Assembly (NCBI GenBank): GCA_050015495.1
Contig: JBEKBH010000001.1
Location: forward strand, 176,634 to 240,633
Direction of reading: 5' to 3'
Length of the DNA stretch: 64,000 nucleotides
Source of the DNA: Palsa-1439 sp050015495
GTDB lineage: Bacteria; Verrucomicrobiota; Verrucomicrobiia; Palsa-1439
Below, piece after piece: positions 42,201 to 50,381 of the stretch (position 1 is the first letter of the stretch; every line of letters starts with the position of its first letter). A model generated the notes under the pieces. It made no database searches, was not told where the DNA came from, and saw only the letters and a list, made by a program, of their open reading frames with translations. The translations under genes and the position numbers were made by a program.

Positions 42201-45101
42201 AGCAACCAGGCCAGCGCCACCACACTACCGCCGCCTCCACAAGCGCCGTCGGGTTTAACGGCGACAACGGTATCCAGCAGCCAGATCAACTTGTCCTGGG
42301 CCGACAACTCGAACAACGAGAGCGGCTTCAAGATCGAGCGTTCGACCGACGGCATCAACTTTGCCCAGATCGCGCAGGTGTTGCCCAACACGACAAGCTA
42401 TCGAAACACCGGGTTGGCGCTTGGTACGACGTACTTCTATCGCGTGCGGGCCTACAATTCCACAGGCAACTCCGATTTCTCCAACGTGGCCAGTGCCACG
42501 ACGCTGACGTTGTGTTCTTCTTCAGTCGTGTTTGCTTGGGGTAACTATTACAATTCAATAACAAACGTGCCGCCCGGTCTGACCAATGTGGTGGCCATCG
42601 CCGCGGGGCTCCAGCACAGTCTGGCGTTGAGGAGCAACGGCACGGTCGTCGGTTGGGGATTAAACAGCTACGGCCAGACGAATTCACCGGCCGGGCTGAC
42701 CAATGCCGTGGCCGTCGCCGCCGGTGGTTACCACAGTCTGGCACTACGCAGCAACGGCACCGTCGTCGGCTGGGGTTACAACACCTATGGCCAGACGAAT
42801 TCACCGGCCGGGCTGACCAATGCCGTGGCCATCTCCGCCGGCTATTACCATAGTCTGGCGCTCAAGAGCGACGGGACTGTCGTCGGCTGGGGGTACAACG
42901 GCACCGGCGCGGTGAACGTGCCGTCAAGTCTGAGCGGGGTCGTAGCCGTCGCCGCCGGCTTTTACCACAGTCTGGCGTTGAAGAGCGATGGCACCGTTGT
43001 CGGTTGGGGAAGTTATGGGCAGTTGCCTCCGGGACTGACCAATGTGGTGGCCATTGCCGCCGGTAATTCTTTCAGTCTGGCGTTAAAGAGCGACGGAACT
43101 GCCGTCGGCTGGGGTCAGAACTCCTTCGGACAAGCGACCGTGCCGCCGGGTCTGAGTAACGTGGTGGCCATCGCCGCCGGTGACTTCCACAGTCTGGCAT
43201 TGAAGAGCGACGGCACCGTCGTCGGCTGGGGAGAGAACTACTACGGCGAAACGAACGTGCCGCCGGCCGTCGCCGGAGTGGCGGCCATCGGCGCCGGCGA
43301 CGAATACAGTCTGGTGCTGATGTGTGGCGCCGGTACGCCATCCGCCCTCGTCGCCACCGCCGTCTCGGCGAATCAAATCAATTTGAGTTGGACGGACAAC
43401 CGCCTCGGGAATGGTTTCAAGATCGAGCGTTCGACCGATGGGATCAACTTTGCCCAGATCGCGCAGGTGTTGACCAGTACGACAACGTATCGAAATACCG
43501 GGCTTGCGCCCGGCAGCACGTATTACTATCGGGTGTGCGCCTACACATCGGGAGGCAACTCCGATTACTCCAACGTCGCCAACGCCAGCACGCCGGCTCT
43601 GTGTGTGGTCTCGGTGGCGGGCTGGGGAAACAACAGCTACGGCCAGACGACGCCACCGACAAATCTGACCGGGGTGGTGGCCATTGCCGGCGGCTATTAC
43701 CATAGCTTGGCGTTGATCGGCAACGGCACCGTTGTCGGCTGGGGCAACAACAGCAACGGCCAGACGAATTCACCAGCCGGGCTGACCAATGCCGTCGCCA
43801 TCGCCGCCGGTGGCAACCACAGTCTGGCGTTACGGAGCGATGGCACCGTCGTCGGGTGGGGCGACAACGGCTCCGGCCAGACAAATTCGCCGGCCGGACT
43901 GACCAATGCCGTGGCTGTCGCCGCCGGCTATTACCACAGTCTGGCGTTACGGAGCGACGGTACCGTCGTCGGGTGGGGCGACAACATCACCGGCGCGACG
44001 AACGTGCCGCCCGGGTTAATCGGAGTCGTCGCCATCGCGGCGGGGTTCCGACACAGTCTCGCACTCCGGAGCGATGGCACCGTCATCGGTTGGGGACTCA
44101 ACAATGCCGGTCAGACGAACGTGCCTTCGAATGTGACCAACGCGGTGGCCATTGCCGCAGGCTATTATTCCAGTCTGGCGTTGAGGAACAACGGCACCAT
44201 CGTCAGTTGGGGAAACTCTGGGCCGCCGCCTTCGGGGCCGACCAATGTGGTGGCCATCGCCGCCGGTAATTCATACAGTCTGGCGTTACGGAGCGACGGC
44301 ACCGTCGTCGGCTGGGGCAACGACAGCAACGGCCAGACGGATTCACCGGCCGGGCTAACCAATGTGATGGCCATCGCTGCCGGCGGCCTCCACAGTCTGG
44401 CAATGACGTGTGGCCCGAACGCCCCATCGGCCCTCGTCGCCACCGCTGTCTCCGCGAATCAAATCAATCTGAGTTGGACGGACAACTTCGGCGACGCGAA
44501 TCGGTTCGGCATCGAACGAGCCACTTCGTCGACAGGTCCGTGGGCCGAGATTGGCACTGTGGACTCCACGGTCACGACGTATTCGGATACGGGAGTGGGT
44601 TGCGGTCAGCCGTATTACTACGGCATTTGCGCCTACAACGCGGTCGCCGGTTCGCCCTACTCGAACATTGCCACCGCCGACACCTCAACCGTTGACACCG
44701 ATGGTGACGGCATACCGGACTGCTGGATGCTCCAGTACTTTGGTCATCCGACAGGCCAATCCAACGACAACTCGCTGGCGACGGACGATCCCGATGGCAC
44801 GGGATTCACCGTCCTGCAGGATTATCTGGTTGGCCTAGACCCGACCAACAACGCGTCATCGTTCCGGATCATCTCAATCGTGCCGAGTGGCATCGACTTG
44901 CTGGTGACCTGGACAATGGGCAGTGGCAAGACCAACGCGCTGCAAGCGACGGGGGGAGACGCGACCGGCAACTACAGCAGCGACAATTTCACCGACATCT
45001 TCACCGTCACCAACACCGTCGGCACCACGACCAACTACCTCGACACCGGTGCCACCACCAACTTCCCCGCCCGCTATTACCGCGTCCGACTGGTCCCGTA
45101 G
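39228..45101 (+). CDS. Giant secreted GH28 / autotransporter-repeat / FN3 / RCC1 protein
   Basis: A 1957-residue exported protein. Signal peptide to about residue 44, then a GH28 polygalacturonase-type beta-helix (about 55-455) with all four active-site motifs: NTDGID, GDD in NAGDDNIAI, GHG in GIGHGVSIGS and RMK in GIRMKSD. Next is a stretch with autotransporter-associated beta repeats (about 490-710), four FN3 domains (about 717-1095, each with NQINLSW and TTYWYRVRAYN), seven or so RCC1 repeats (about 1098-1365), FN3, another RCC1 block (about 1459-1726), FN3, and a C-terminal module (about 1820-1957) with DTDGDGIPD and the end RYYRVRLVP. No ATG lies near; GTG at 39228 or TTG at 39225 are candidates, with no Shine-Dalgarno. 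Likely a surface or secreted pectin-acting enzyme with beta-propeller binding domains. Confidence 0.85.
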   Translation: MTARPPVSRVARGRKINRREKRIRCRSACSLFLWLALARLACADPVLPTIPPGNFNVVDYGASGDGVSDNTTAIQDALDDAGGSGGGTVEIPAGTYLCGPLTLANNINLQIDSGATLQELPLAAFINYPPQDQTYGNLIYAKNVTDIEISGSGTIDGQGPGWWTAPSSVFSNRPYMVFFNGGCQRVWIHGVTLQNPPKMHVVFKGVDSDITVDGITINTPPSPNTDGIDLVGTSCLVRNSTINAGDDNIAIGSSSSSAVSTDILITNCTFGIGHGVSIGSNTRGGVSNMTVTSCSFNGTDYGIRMKSDNAPTGGNGNGGVAQNLTYSNITMTNIVYGAIVLYSYYNEYGTPIGIDPSTAAAQPVGPYPFPVWSNIAISNVSAVVTGQFAGIIWGRIEVPFTNVVFQNVNITAPSTFDIYNAQGVQFIDSQITAPAANTFNLYNAQVTVTNSAPNTNLVTLGGLAIPPANNVLAFFNTAAAVTDTNLLGTGSITLGDSALTFTQDSVSFSDNLAIAVASTLGFTSGTNTFSGVLSGSDLLTLALPANSLLTLANDSSGFSGGVTVTNGTLLVSNPTGSGTGSGAVSIHGAATLGGNGFIGGPVTVDGTFAPGRALDNSTGTLTIDNDLALDAGATFNYALGINSDLAVVTGDLTLGGTLNVTDAGGFTSATYTLFTYGGALIDNGVTVSAAPAGYSYVIDTNTPGLVNLIVTSLLPSPPSGLTATTVATNQINLSWTDNANGEDGFLIERAPDNGGNPGTWAQIASVGTNVTTYSDVGLSPLTTYWYRVRAYNVWGDSNYSNQAGATTLPLPPQAPSNLTATTVSTNQINLSWTDTANDENGFLIERAPDNGGVPGAWAQIASVGTNVTTYNDIGLASNTTYWYRVRAYNAGGDSDYSNQASATTLLLMAPSGLTATAISTNQINLSWTDNSSNEDGFEIDRAPDNGGSPGTWAQVATVGTDVTTYSDTGLSPNTTYWYRVRAYNAAGDSSYSNQASATTLPPPPQAPSGLTATTVSSSQINLSWADNSNNESGFKIERSTDGINFAQIAQVLPNTTSYRNTGLALGTTYFYRVRAYNSTGNSDFSNVASATTLTLCSSSVVFAWGNYYNSITNVPPGLTNVVAIAAGLQHSLALRSNGTVVGWGLNSYGQTNSPAGLTNAVAVAAGGYHSLALRSNGTVVGWGYNTYGQTNSPAGLTNAVAISAGYYHSLALKSDGTVVGWGYNGTGAVNVPSSLSGVVAVAAGFYHSLALKSDGTVVGWGSYGQLPPGLTNVVAIAAGNSFSLALKSDGTAVGWGQNSFGQATVPPGLSNVVAIAAGDFHSLALKSDGTVVGWGENYYGETNVPPAVAGVAAIGAGDEYSLVLMCGAGTPSALVATAVSANQINLSWTDNRLGNGFKIERSTDGINFAQIAQVLTSTTTYRNTGLAPGSTYYYRVCAYTSGGNSDYSNVANASTPALCVVSVAGWGNNSYGQTTPPTNLTGVVAIAGGYYHSLALIGNGTVVGWGNNSNGQTNSPAGLTNAVAIAAGGNHSLALRSDGTVVGWGDNGSGQTNSPAGLTNAVAVAAGYYHSLALRSDGTVVGWGDNITGATNVPPGLIGVVAIAAGFRHSLALRSDGTVIGWGLNNAGQTNVPSNVTNAVAIAAGYYSSLALRNNGTIVSWGNSGPPPSGPTNVVAIAAGNSYSLALRSDGTVVGWGNDSNGQTDSPAGLTNVMAIAAGGLHSLAMTCGPNAPSALVATAVSANQINLSWTDNFGDANRFGIERATSSTGPWAEIGTVDSTVTTYSDTGVGCGQPYYYGICAYNAVAGSPYSNIATADTSTVDTDGDGIPDCWMLQYFGHPTGQSNDNSLATDDPDGTGFTVLQDYLVGLDPTNNASSFRIISIVPSGIDLLVTWTMGSGKTNALQATGGDATGNYSSDNFTDIFTVTNTVGTTTNYLDTGATTNFPARYYRVRLVP

Positions 45102-45443
45102 AAACGTATTCGCCTCCGTCAGCGCCTTACGCTAATCACGGGTAGCAACGCGCAACCGGAAATCCAATGAAGTTGGCGTTAATGAAATTGGCGTCACCTC
45201 CAATCGCTGTAACAATCGGAGAGGGTCTCAACCTTCTCTCCACGGCCAGACCCGTCCGACACGTTGCCCGCACCCTCCCGTCCTCTTATCTCCGCCGTAG
45301 CTCCAGCGAAGGTGCAAGCTTCGGCGACAACGGGTGTTCATCTGCGTCCGTTCGCGCCCCATTATATCGCCTGTAAGCCTGTAGTTTATTGACTTGTACG
45401 CCCATCTGATCGGTGGTATGGTTCCCGGTGGGAAACGGTTTGA
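45102..45443. other. Non-coding region before the Flp pilin gene
   Basis: About 340 bases without a supported gene. GGAGAGGGT and ACCTTCTCTCC near 45220-45243 form an imperfect hairpin that could end the giant gene's mRNA. TTGACT at 45389-45394 is a possible -35 without a convincing -10 at normal spacing. Confidence 0.45.
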
Positions 45444-45465
45444 GCGTATTTGCTAGGAAATACGC
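45444..45465 (+). promoter_or_regulatory. Perfect leader hairpin before the Flp pilin gene
   Basis: GCGTATTT (45444-45451) pairs with AAATACGC (45458-45465) over loop GCTAGG, ending a few bases before the GAAAGGGGTG ribosome site. It could stabilise the mRNA or regulate translation. Confidence 0.5.
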
Positions 45466-45481
45466 CCGAAAGGGGTGTGGT

Positions 45482-45661
45482 ATGGGTATGAAGAAAACAA
45501 TTCAGAGAATCTGCCGAGCACTTCGATCGCGAAAGGGCCAAAGTCTGGTCGAATATTCGCTGGTGCTGGCTCTTATTGCCGTCGTGGCCGTCACCGTATT
45601 AAGGGGTCTCGGCAAGAACATCAATAACACGTTGTCATCGGTCAACGCGAACCTGCCGTGA
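45482..45661 (+). CDS. Flp/Fap-type pilin (orphan)
   Basis: A 59-residue protein: basic leader MGMKKTIQRICRALRSRKG, then QSLVEYSLVLALIAVVAVTVLRGLG and a short tail. The cleavage site Gly|Gln-Ser-Leu-Val-Glu-Tyr is the Flp signature (Glu5, Tyr6). AAGGGGTG lies 7 bases before the ATG. No tad genes are in the window, so it is an orphan Flp pilin, or the Tad machinery is elsewhere. It is not part of the type IV pilus block. Confidence 0.85.
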   Translation: MGMKKTIQRICRALRSRKGQSLVEYSLVLALIAVVAVTVLRGLGKNINNTLSSVNANLP

Positions 45662-45926
45662 GGTGGTCGAGGGTCGGGTCTCGCCATTCCTGCCTGCGCT
45701 GAGTGAAGTCGAAGGGTCGATCTCGCTCTTGCGCCGTGCCATCGCCGATGCTGCGGCCAGTTGCATTTCGGATGCCGTGGCGTAAATTCCAACGGAGAGT
45801 CGAGCAACCCTCTCAGTACGTTGTTTAGGGGGCCACCCCCCCTTGCGTCGTCTGAAGATGCACGAACTGCTGATGACAAGCCTCGACTCTCCTCTTTTGT
45901 TTGATCCCGGTGGCTACGCTGCTTCG

Positions 45927-47750
45927 TCACGGTCCGACACCGCGAACACGATCGAGTGCCCGCCGCGCATTCGCCTGCTTGGGATCGAGCCGAATGGCCG
46001 TTTCCCAGTGGCGCACGGCCTCCTCCATGCGGCCCAATCCCGCCAGCGCAAACCCCAAATTCGCCTGCGCCTCCGCATTATCGGGCTGCAACTGTACCGC
46101 CTTGCCAAACTCTTTCTCCGCCTCGGTCGGGTTGCCCTGGCGCGCAAGAACGATGCCCATGGCATTATGCGCCACGGAATTTCGCGGATCGAATCGGAGG
46201 GATTCGGTCAGATGCCTCGATGCGTCGGCGAGGTCGCCTTTCTGGGTGAGCACGATACCCAGATCGCATTGTGCGAGGGCGCTGTGCGGCACCAGTCGCG
46301 CCGCTTCGTTTAAGTGAACCAGCGCGCCATCCAGGTCATTGCGCCCGGCGAGCGTCAGGCCGAGATTGAACTGCGCATCGGAATTGCCCGGGTCAAGTTG
46401 CACGGCCTCGTTGTAGCGCGTAAGTGCTTCGTCCACTCGTCCATGTGCCACCAATACGGTACCGAGATTGCTCAGGGCGCGGGTGTTGTGCGGACGTTGC
46501 GCGACCACATCGGACCAAATTGTCACGTCGCTGCGATACACTTCGTTACGCCGTATCGTCAGCCAACCGAGTGTCAACAAGACGGCAATAAAAGTCACCG
46601 CCCCCAACCGTCGCGCCGCGCGCGGCTCGGACCGATTCCCCCGCAATCTCTCCATGATTCGCCATCCCCCGCCAACGGCCAGAGTCACCACCGCCGCCAA
46701 TGGCAGGTACATGCGCCGTTCCGCCGCCACTTCGCCCAGGCTCGGCATGACACTCGATGTCGGTGCCAGGATCAGGAAAAACCACGCACCCAAAAATCCC
46801 ACCCATGGCCGCCGCCGAAACGCCCACACGGTTGCTCCCAGCAAACCGAGCACGACGATGCCGGGCACCAGGCTGTCTTTCCATGACCGCGCAACCGGCC
46901 AGTCGAAATAGTCGATGAGCAACGGATGCGGCCAGAAGCAGAGACGCAGGTAGTGCACCAGTACGCCGGCCTCGGTCTTCAGGTAGTCCCATGGCGTAAT
47001 CTCCCGCATCCCCAACCCGGTCATTTCACGCGTGGTCAACACCACCAGCCCCGCCAGGATCAACCATGTCCCCGCCAGACCCGCGTACAAGACCGCGCGC
47101 CTACACAATAATTCCCGAAACGACCGCGCCAGAAACACGCGGTCGTACAGCAGGACAATTAACGGCCCGACAACCATCACTTCTTTGCTTCCCATCCCCA
47201 ACGCGCACGACACGATCGCCGCCCACTGCCAACCGCGCGGGCGGACAGACTGGTCGCTGCGAATCACGCAATACAATGTCAACAACAGGAACAAGCCCAT
47301 CAGCAATTCGGTGCGCTGTACGACATACGTGACGCTCTCCGTTTGCAGGGGATGAACCTCCCACACGAGCGCGATCGCCGCCGCCAACCACGTGGCCTTG
47401 GCCCCGAATCGATCCCGAAGCGGCCCAGTCTCACACGTCCTCCGAATGATCCCAAACAACACCAGGGCAGAAATCAAATGGATCGCCAGATTGAATGCGT
47501 GGTATCCCCAGACGTTCAATCCGCCCAGCGCGTAGTTCAGCGCCAACGACAGGCAAACCACCGGCCGCCCCGTCACCGTCGTCCCGGGTGGCGCGGTCAT
47601 CGCCACGTCAACGGGCCACAGGCGGTGAAGATGCCGGTTCTCCACAATCGAGGGGATATCGTCGAAAATGAATGGCCCACGCAGACTGTTGTGGAACGCC
47701 CAGAGACCGGCCATCACAATTAGCAAAGCTGCCAGCTTTCGCTGGTCCAT
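45927..47750 (-). CDS. GT-C-like membrane protein with C-terminal TPR repeats (second of two)
   Basis: A 607-residue protein with the same plan as 35445-37355: first membrane helix, then LRGPFIFDDIPSIVENRHL (the acidic motif after TM1), LNYALGGLNVWGYHAFNLAIHLISALVLF, VHPLQTESVTYVVQRTELLMGLF, about 11 hydrophobic segments, and about five TPR units (about 430-600, such as YNEAVQLDPGNSDAQFNLGLTLAGRNDLDGALVHLNEA). The ATG at 47750 fits the first helix; codons upstream overlap yqgE. It lies at the end of a minus-strand run thiolase-fadJ-yqgE, 26 bases after yqgE. Likely envelope glycosylation (inference). Confidence 0.82.
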   Translation of the reverse strand: MDQRKLAALLIVMAGLWAFHNSLRGPFIFDDIPSIVENRHLHRLWPVDVAMTAPPGTTVTGRPVVCLSLALNYALGGLNVWGYHAFNLAIHLISALVLFGIIRRTCETGPLRDRFGAKATWLAAAIALVWEVHPLQTESVTYVVQRTELLMGLFLLLTLYCVIRSDQSVRPRGWQWAAIVSCALGMGSKEVMVVGPLIVLLYDRVFLARSFRELLCRRAVLYAGLAGTWLILAGLVVLTTREMTGLGMREITPWDYLKTEAGVLVHYLRLCFWPHPLLIDYFDWPVARSWKDSLVPGIVVLGLLGATVWAFRRRPWVGFLGAWFFLILAPTSSVMPSLGEVAAERRMYLPLAAVVTLAVGGGWRIMERLRGNRSEPRAARRLGAVTFIAVLLTLGWLTIRRNEVYRSDVTIWSDVVAQRPHNTRALSNLGTVLVAHGRVDEALTRYNEAVQLDPGNSDAQFNLGLTLAGRNDLDGALVHLNEAARLVPHSALAQCDLGIVLTQKGDLADASRHLTESLRFDPRNSVAHNAMGIVLARQGNPTEAEKEFGKAVQLQPDNAEAQANLGFALAGLGRMEEAVRHWETAIRLDPKQANARRALDRVRGVGP

Positions 47751-47776
47751 GCCAAACGGGAATCGTGCCTCGCCGG

Positions 47777-48331
47777 TCAATTCAGACCCGTGAACTTCGG
47801 CAACAGCGCTGTCAGCTTCCGCCACCGCTGGTCCTCCCCAACAAACGCCTCCCAAATCGCCGGCGGTACCGGCTGATCCAACAGCGCCGTATGCGGACGG
47901 CACACCACCCACGAATGCTCGCCCAGTTCCCGCTCCAGTTGTCCTTCGCCCCACCCGGCATATCCCGCGAATGCGCGCACCCAGCCCCGCCGGCGGGGTT
48001 CCAACAGTTCGAATGGATCGGCGACGATTTGACAACGCAATTCCTCATCCGTCTTCCCCCGCTGGAACCGTGCCAGGAGCAATGCGGTCGGCCTCACCGG
48101 TCCTCCCTGAAACACCGGCGTCCCGCGCAAAGCATCGGGCAACTCGGGCGACTCCGCGACTTCGCCCAGCGTCTTGTTGACGGGCCGGTTCATCACCAAC
48201 CCCACCGCGCCCGCCGGGCCGTGTTCGGCAATGTACACCAGCGTCCGATGAAAATTCGGGTCGAGCAGCCCGGTCGAGGCCGCCAACACCAGCCCGGCCA
48301 GTGATTCGCCATGTTGAAACGCGAATGGCAT
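47777..48331 (-). CDS. yqgE: YqgE/AlgH family protein (DUF179)
   Basis: A 184-residue protein. ESLAGLVLAASTGLLDPNFHRTLVYIAEHGPAGAVGLVMNRPVNKTLGEV and PVFQGGPVRPTALLLAR are the family core; FAGYAGWGEGQLERELGEHSWVV closes it. Biochemical function is unclear; E. coli relatives lie beside yqgF. The ATG at 48331, not the upstream start at 48385, matches the family N-terminus (MPFAFQHGESLAG). It begins 10 bases after fadJ. Confidence 0.92.
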   Translation of the reverse strand: MPFAFQHGESLAGLVLAASTGLLDPNFHRTLVYIAEHGPAGAVGLVMNRPVNKTLGEVAESPELPDALRGTPVFQGGPVRPTALLLARFQRGKTDEELRCQIVADPFELLEPRRRGWVRAFAGYAGWGEGQLERELGEHSWVVCRPHTALLDQPVPPAIWEAFVGEDQRWRKLTALLPKFTGLN

Positions 48332-48341
48332 CGCTAATATC

Positions 48342-50381
48342 TTACCACAATCCCACGTCGCGTGCGTACACCACCAGCCCGCCACGAAACGGCGGAAAAC
48401 CGGTCCCGAAAATCATCCCCGCGTCGATATCATCCTCCGACGCCACGACGCCTTCGCTGAGGCACAGCTTGGCTTCCTCGATCATCACGCCCAGCAACCG
48501 CCTCTGGATGTCCCGCGCCGACCGCGGTTCTTTGCCGGCATTCCTCGACTCGGTGTCTCGCCGGATCGCTTTGGCCAGTCGCCGATTCACTTTCTCTGTC
48601 TTCCTCTTCTTGTAAACGTAGAATCCCACCCCGCCCTTCCGGCCCTTCAGCCCTTGGTCATGCACCTGCCGGAGAATCCGCGCCACCGCCATTCGCTCCT
48701 TAAAAGCCTCGCCCAATTCGGCCGCCACGTCGTACGCGACGTCGATTCCCACTTCATCGATCAGCCGCAGGGGCCCCATCGGCATCCCGAAATCCAGCAT
48801 CGCTTCGTCAATCGACTCGATGGTCTCGCCTTCCCCGAGCAACACGCCCGCCTCGTTCAAATACGGCATCAGCAGCCGATTCACCAAAAACCCGGGCGTG
48901 CCTTTCACGACCACCGGAATCTTCTTCAGTCGTTTCGCGAATTCCACCGCCGCCGCAACAACCTCGGGCGCCGTCTTCGATCCGCGGACGATTTCCACCA
49001 GTGGCATCTTGTGCACCGGATTGAAGAAATGAATTCCCACAAACCGCTTTGGGCGACCGCTCGCCTCGGCCAGGTCGTCAATCGGGATCGCCGACGTGTT
49101 CGACGCGATGATGCAATCGTTCCGCAACGCCTCCGCCAGTTCGCTGTACGCCTGGCGCTTCACCTCGATCTTCTCCAACACCGCCTCGATCACGAGATCG
49201 CAGTCGCCAAACCCCGTGTATTCGGTCGTCGGATGCACCCGCGCCAGCCCGTGCTGCGCGTCCAGTTCGGACATCTTCCGCCGGTTGACGCCCTCGCGGT
49301 AGGCGTCGGCGATCCGTTTGATGCCGGCCGCGACAAACTCCGGCTTGATGTCTTTCAATCGCACGGTCAGCCCGCGCGCGCTGCACCATTGCGCGATCCC
49401 CGCGCCCATCACACCCGCGCCGAGTACACCCACCTTCTCCACGGGCGACGTCATGACTTTCGCCGAGATCGGCCCGGTCCGTTCCACCTTCTCGGGCTTG
49501 AACACCAGTTTCGCGTACGTCTCGCGCAGGAAAAACAGCCGGATCAGGTTGCGACACTGCGGCGTGACGCTCACTTCGCCAAAAATCCTCGCCTCGCCCT
49601 CCAGCCCCTCGGTCAACGAGCCGCTCAGTCCTTCCTCTATCGCGTCAATCGCACGCAACGGGGCCGGGTACCGGCCTTCGGTACGCAGCAGCACGCGCTT
49701 GCGCGCCACGCGGCAGATCAACCGTCGCATCGGCCACCAGTTCTGTATCCACACGGACTTCCGCTTCACGCGCTGCTCGCCCAATGCCAGCCGCGTCGCT
49801 GTCTCGCGCAATACTACGCTTGGCACCGCGGAATCCACCAGACCAATGCGCCGCGCCTTGTCCGGAGTAATACTCTTGCCAGCGCAAACGATGTCCAGCG
49901 CCGCTCCCAATCCGATCAGGCGCGGCAGACGTTGCGATCCGCCCCAGCCGGGGATGATGCCCAGTTGTGTTTCCGGCAACCCGATCTGGGTCTTGGGACC
50001 GTCCGCCGCCACGCGATAACGGCACGCCAGCGCGAGTTCACATCCGCCCCCCAGGCACGCGCCGTCGATGGCCGCCACGGTCGGCACGCCGATCCGCTCA
50101 ATCTTGGCGAAGATTCTGTGACCCGCCCGGGAAAGGTCTGCGCCAAGACTGGCATCGCGGATTGTTTGCAATTCTTTGATGTCCGCCCCCGCGATGAAGA
50201 TGCCCGGCTTGGCGCTGATAAACACCACCGCTTTCGGTTTGCGTTTGTACAGTTCGTCCAGGATCGCATCGAGTTGCCGCATCTGTTCGGTGCCGAGAAC
50301 GTTGACCTTCGATTCCGGGTCGTCGAACACCACCCAGGCAATGCCCTCGGCGTCATATTCCACTCGCGGTGATTGCATCAT
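48342..50381 (-). CDS. fadJ: Fatty-acid oxidation complex alpha-type enzyme (enoyl-CoA hydratase / 3-hydroxyacyl-CoA dehydrogenase)
   Basis: A 679-residue bifunctional enzyme. Crotonase domain (1-190): oxyanion-hole loops FIAGADIKEL and DGACLGGGCELALACRYRVA, with catalytic Glu in LPETQLGIIPGWGG. NAD-binding 3-hydroxyacyl-CoA dehydrogenase domain (about 315-500): GAGVMGAGIAQWCSARG and catalytic His in HFFNPVHKMPLVEIV. A duplicated C-terminal dehydrogenase domain completes it. It performs two middle steps of beta-oxidation. Its start overlaps the thiolase stop by 4 bases (50378-50381), so the two form one beta-oxidation unit. Which of fadB or fadJ is the closest is not resolvable by eye. Confidence 0.92.
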   Translation of the reverse strand: MMQSPRVEYDAEGIAWVVFDDPESKVNVLGTEQMRQLDAILDELYKRKPKAVVFISAKPGIFIAGADIKELQTIRDASLGADLSRAGHRIFAKIERIGVPTVAAIDGACLGGGCELALACRYRVAADGPKTQIGLPETQLGIIPGWGGSQRLPRLIGLGAALDIVCAGKSITPDKARRIGLVDSAVPSVVLRETATRLALGEQRVKRKSVWIQNWWPMRRLICRVARKRVLLRTEGRYPAPLRAIDAIEEGLSGSLTEGLEGEARIFGEVSVTPQCRNLIRLFFLRETYAKLVFKPEKVERTGPISAKVMTSPVEKVGVLGAGVMGAGIAQWCSARGLTVRLKDIKPEFVAAGIKRIADAYREGVNRRKMSELDAQHGLARVHPTTEYTGFGDCDLVIEAVLEKIEVKRQAYSELAEALRNDCIIASNTSAIPIDDLAEASGRPKRFVGIHFFNPVHKMPLVEIVRGSKTAPEVVAAAVEFAKRLKKIPVVVKGTPGFLVNRLLMPYLNEAGVLLGEGETIESIDEAMLDFGMPMGPLRLIDEVGIDVAYDVAAELGEAFKERMAVARILRQVHDQGLKGRKGGVGFYVYKKRKTEKVNRRLAKAIRRDTESRNAGKEPRSARDIQRRLLGVMIEEAKLCLSEGVVASEDDIDAGMIFGTGFPPFRGGLVVYARDVGLW

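Noticed and set aside
42560..44405. Regularly spaced repeats resembling an array
   Set aside because: They are in-frame RCC1 blades of variable spacing without the direct-repeat/unique-spacer pattern of CRISPR.
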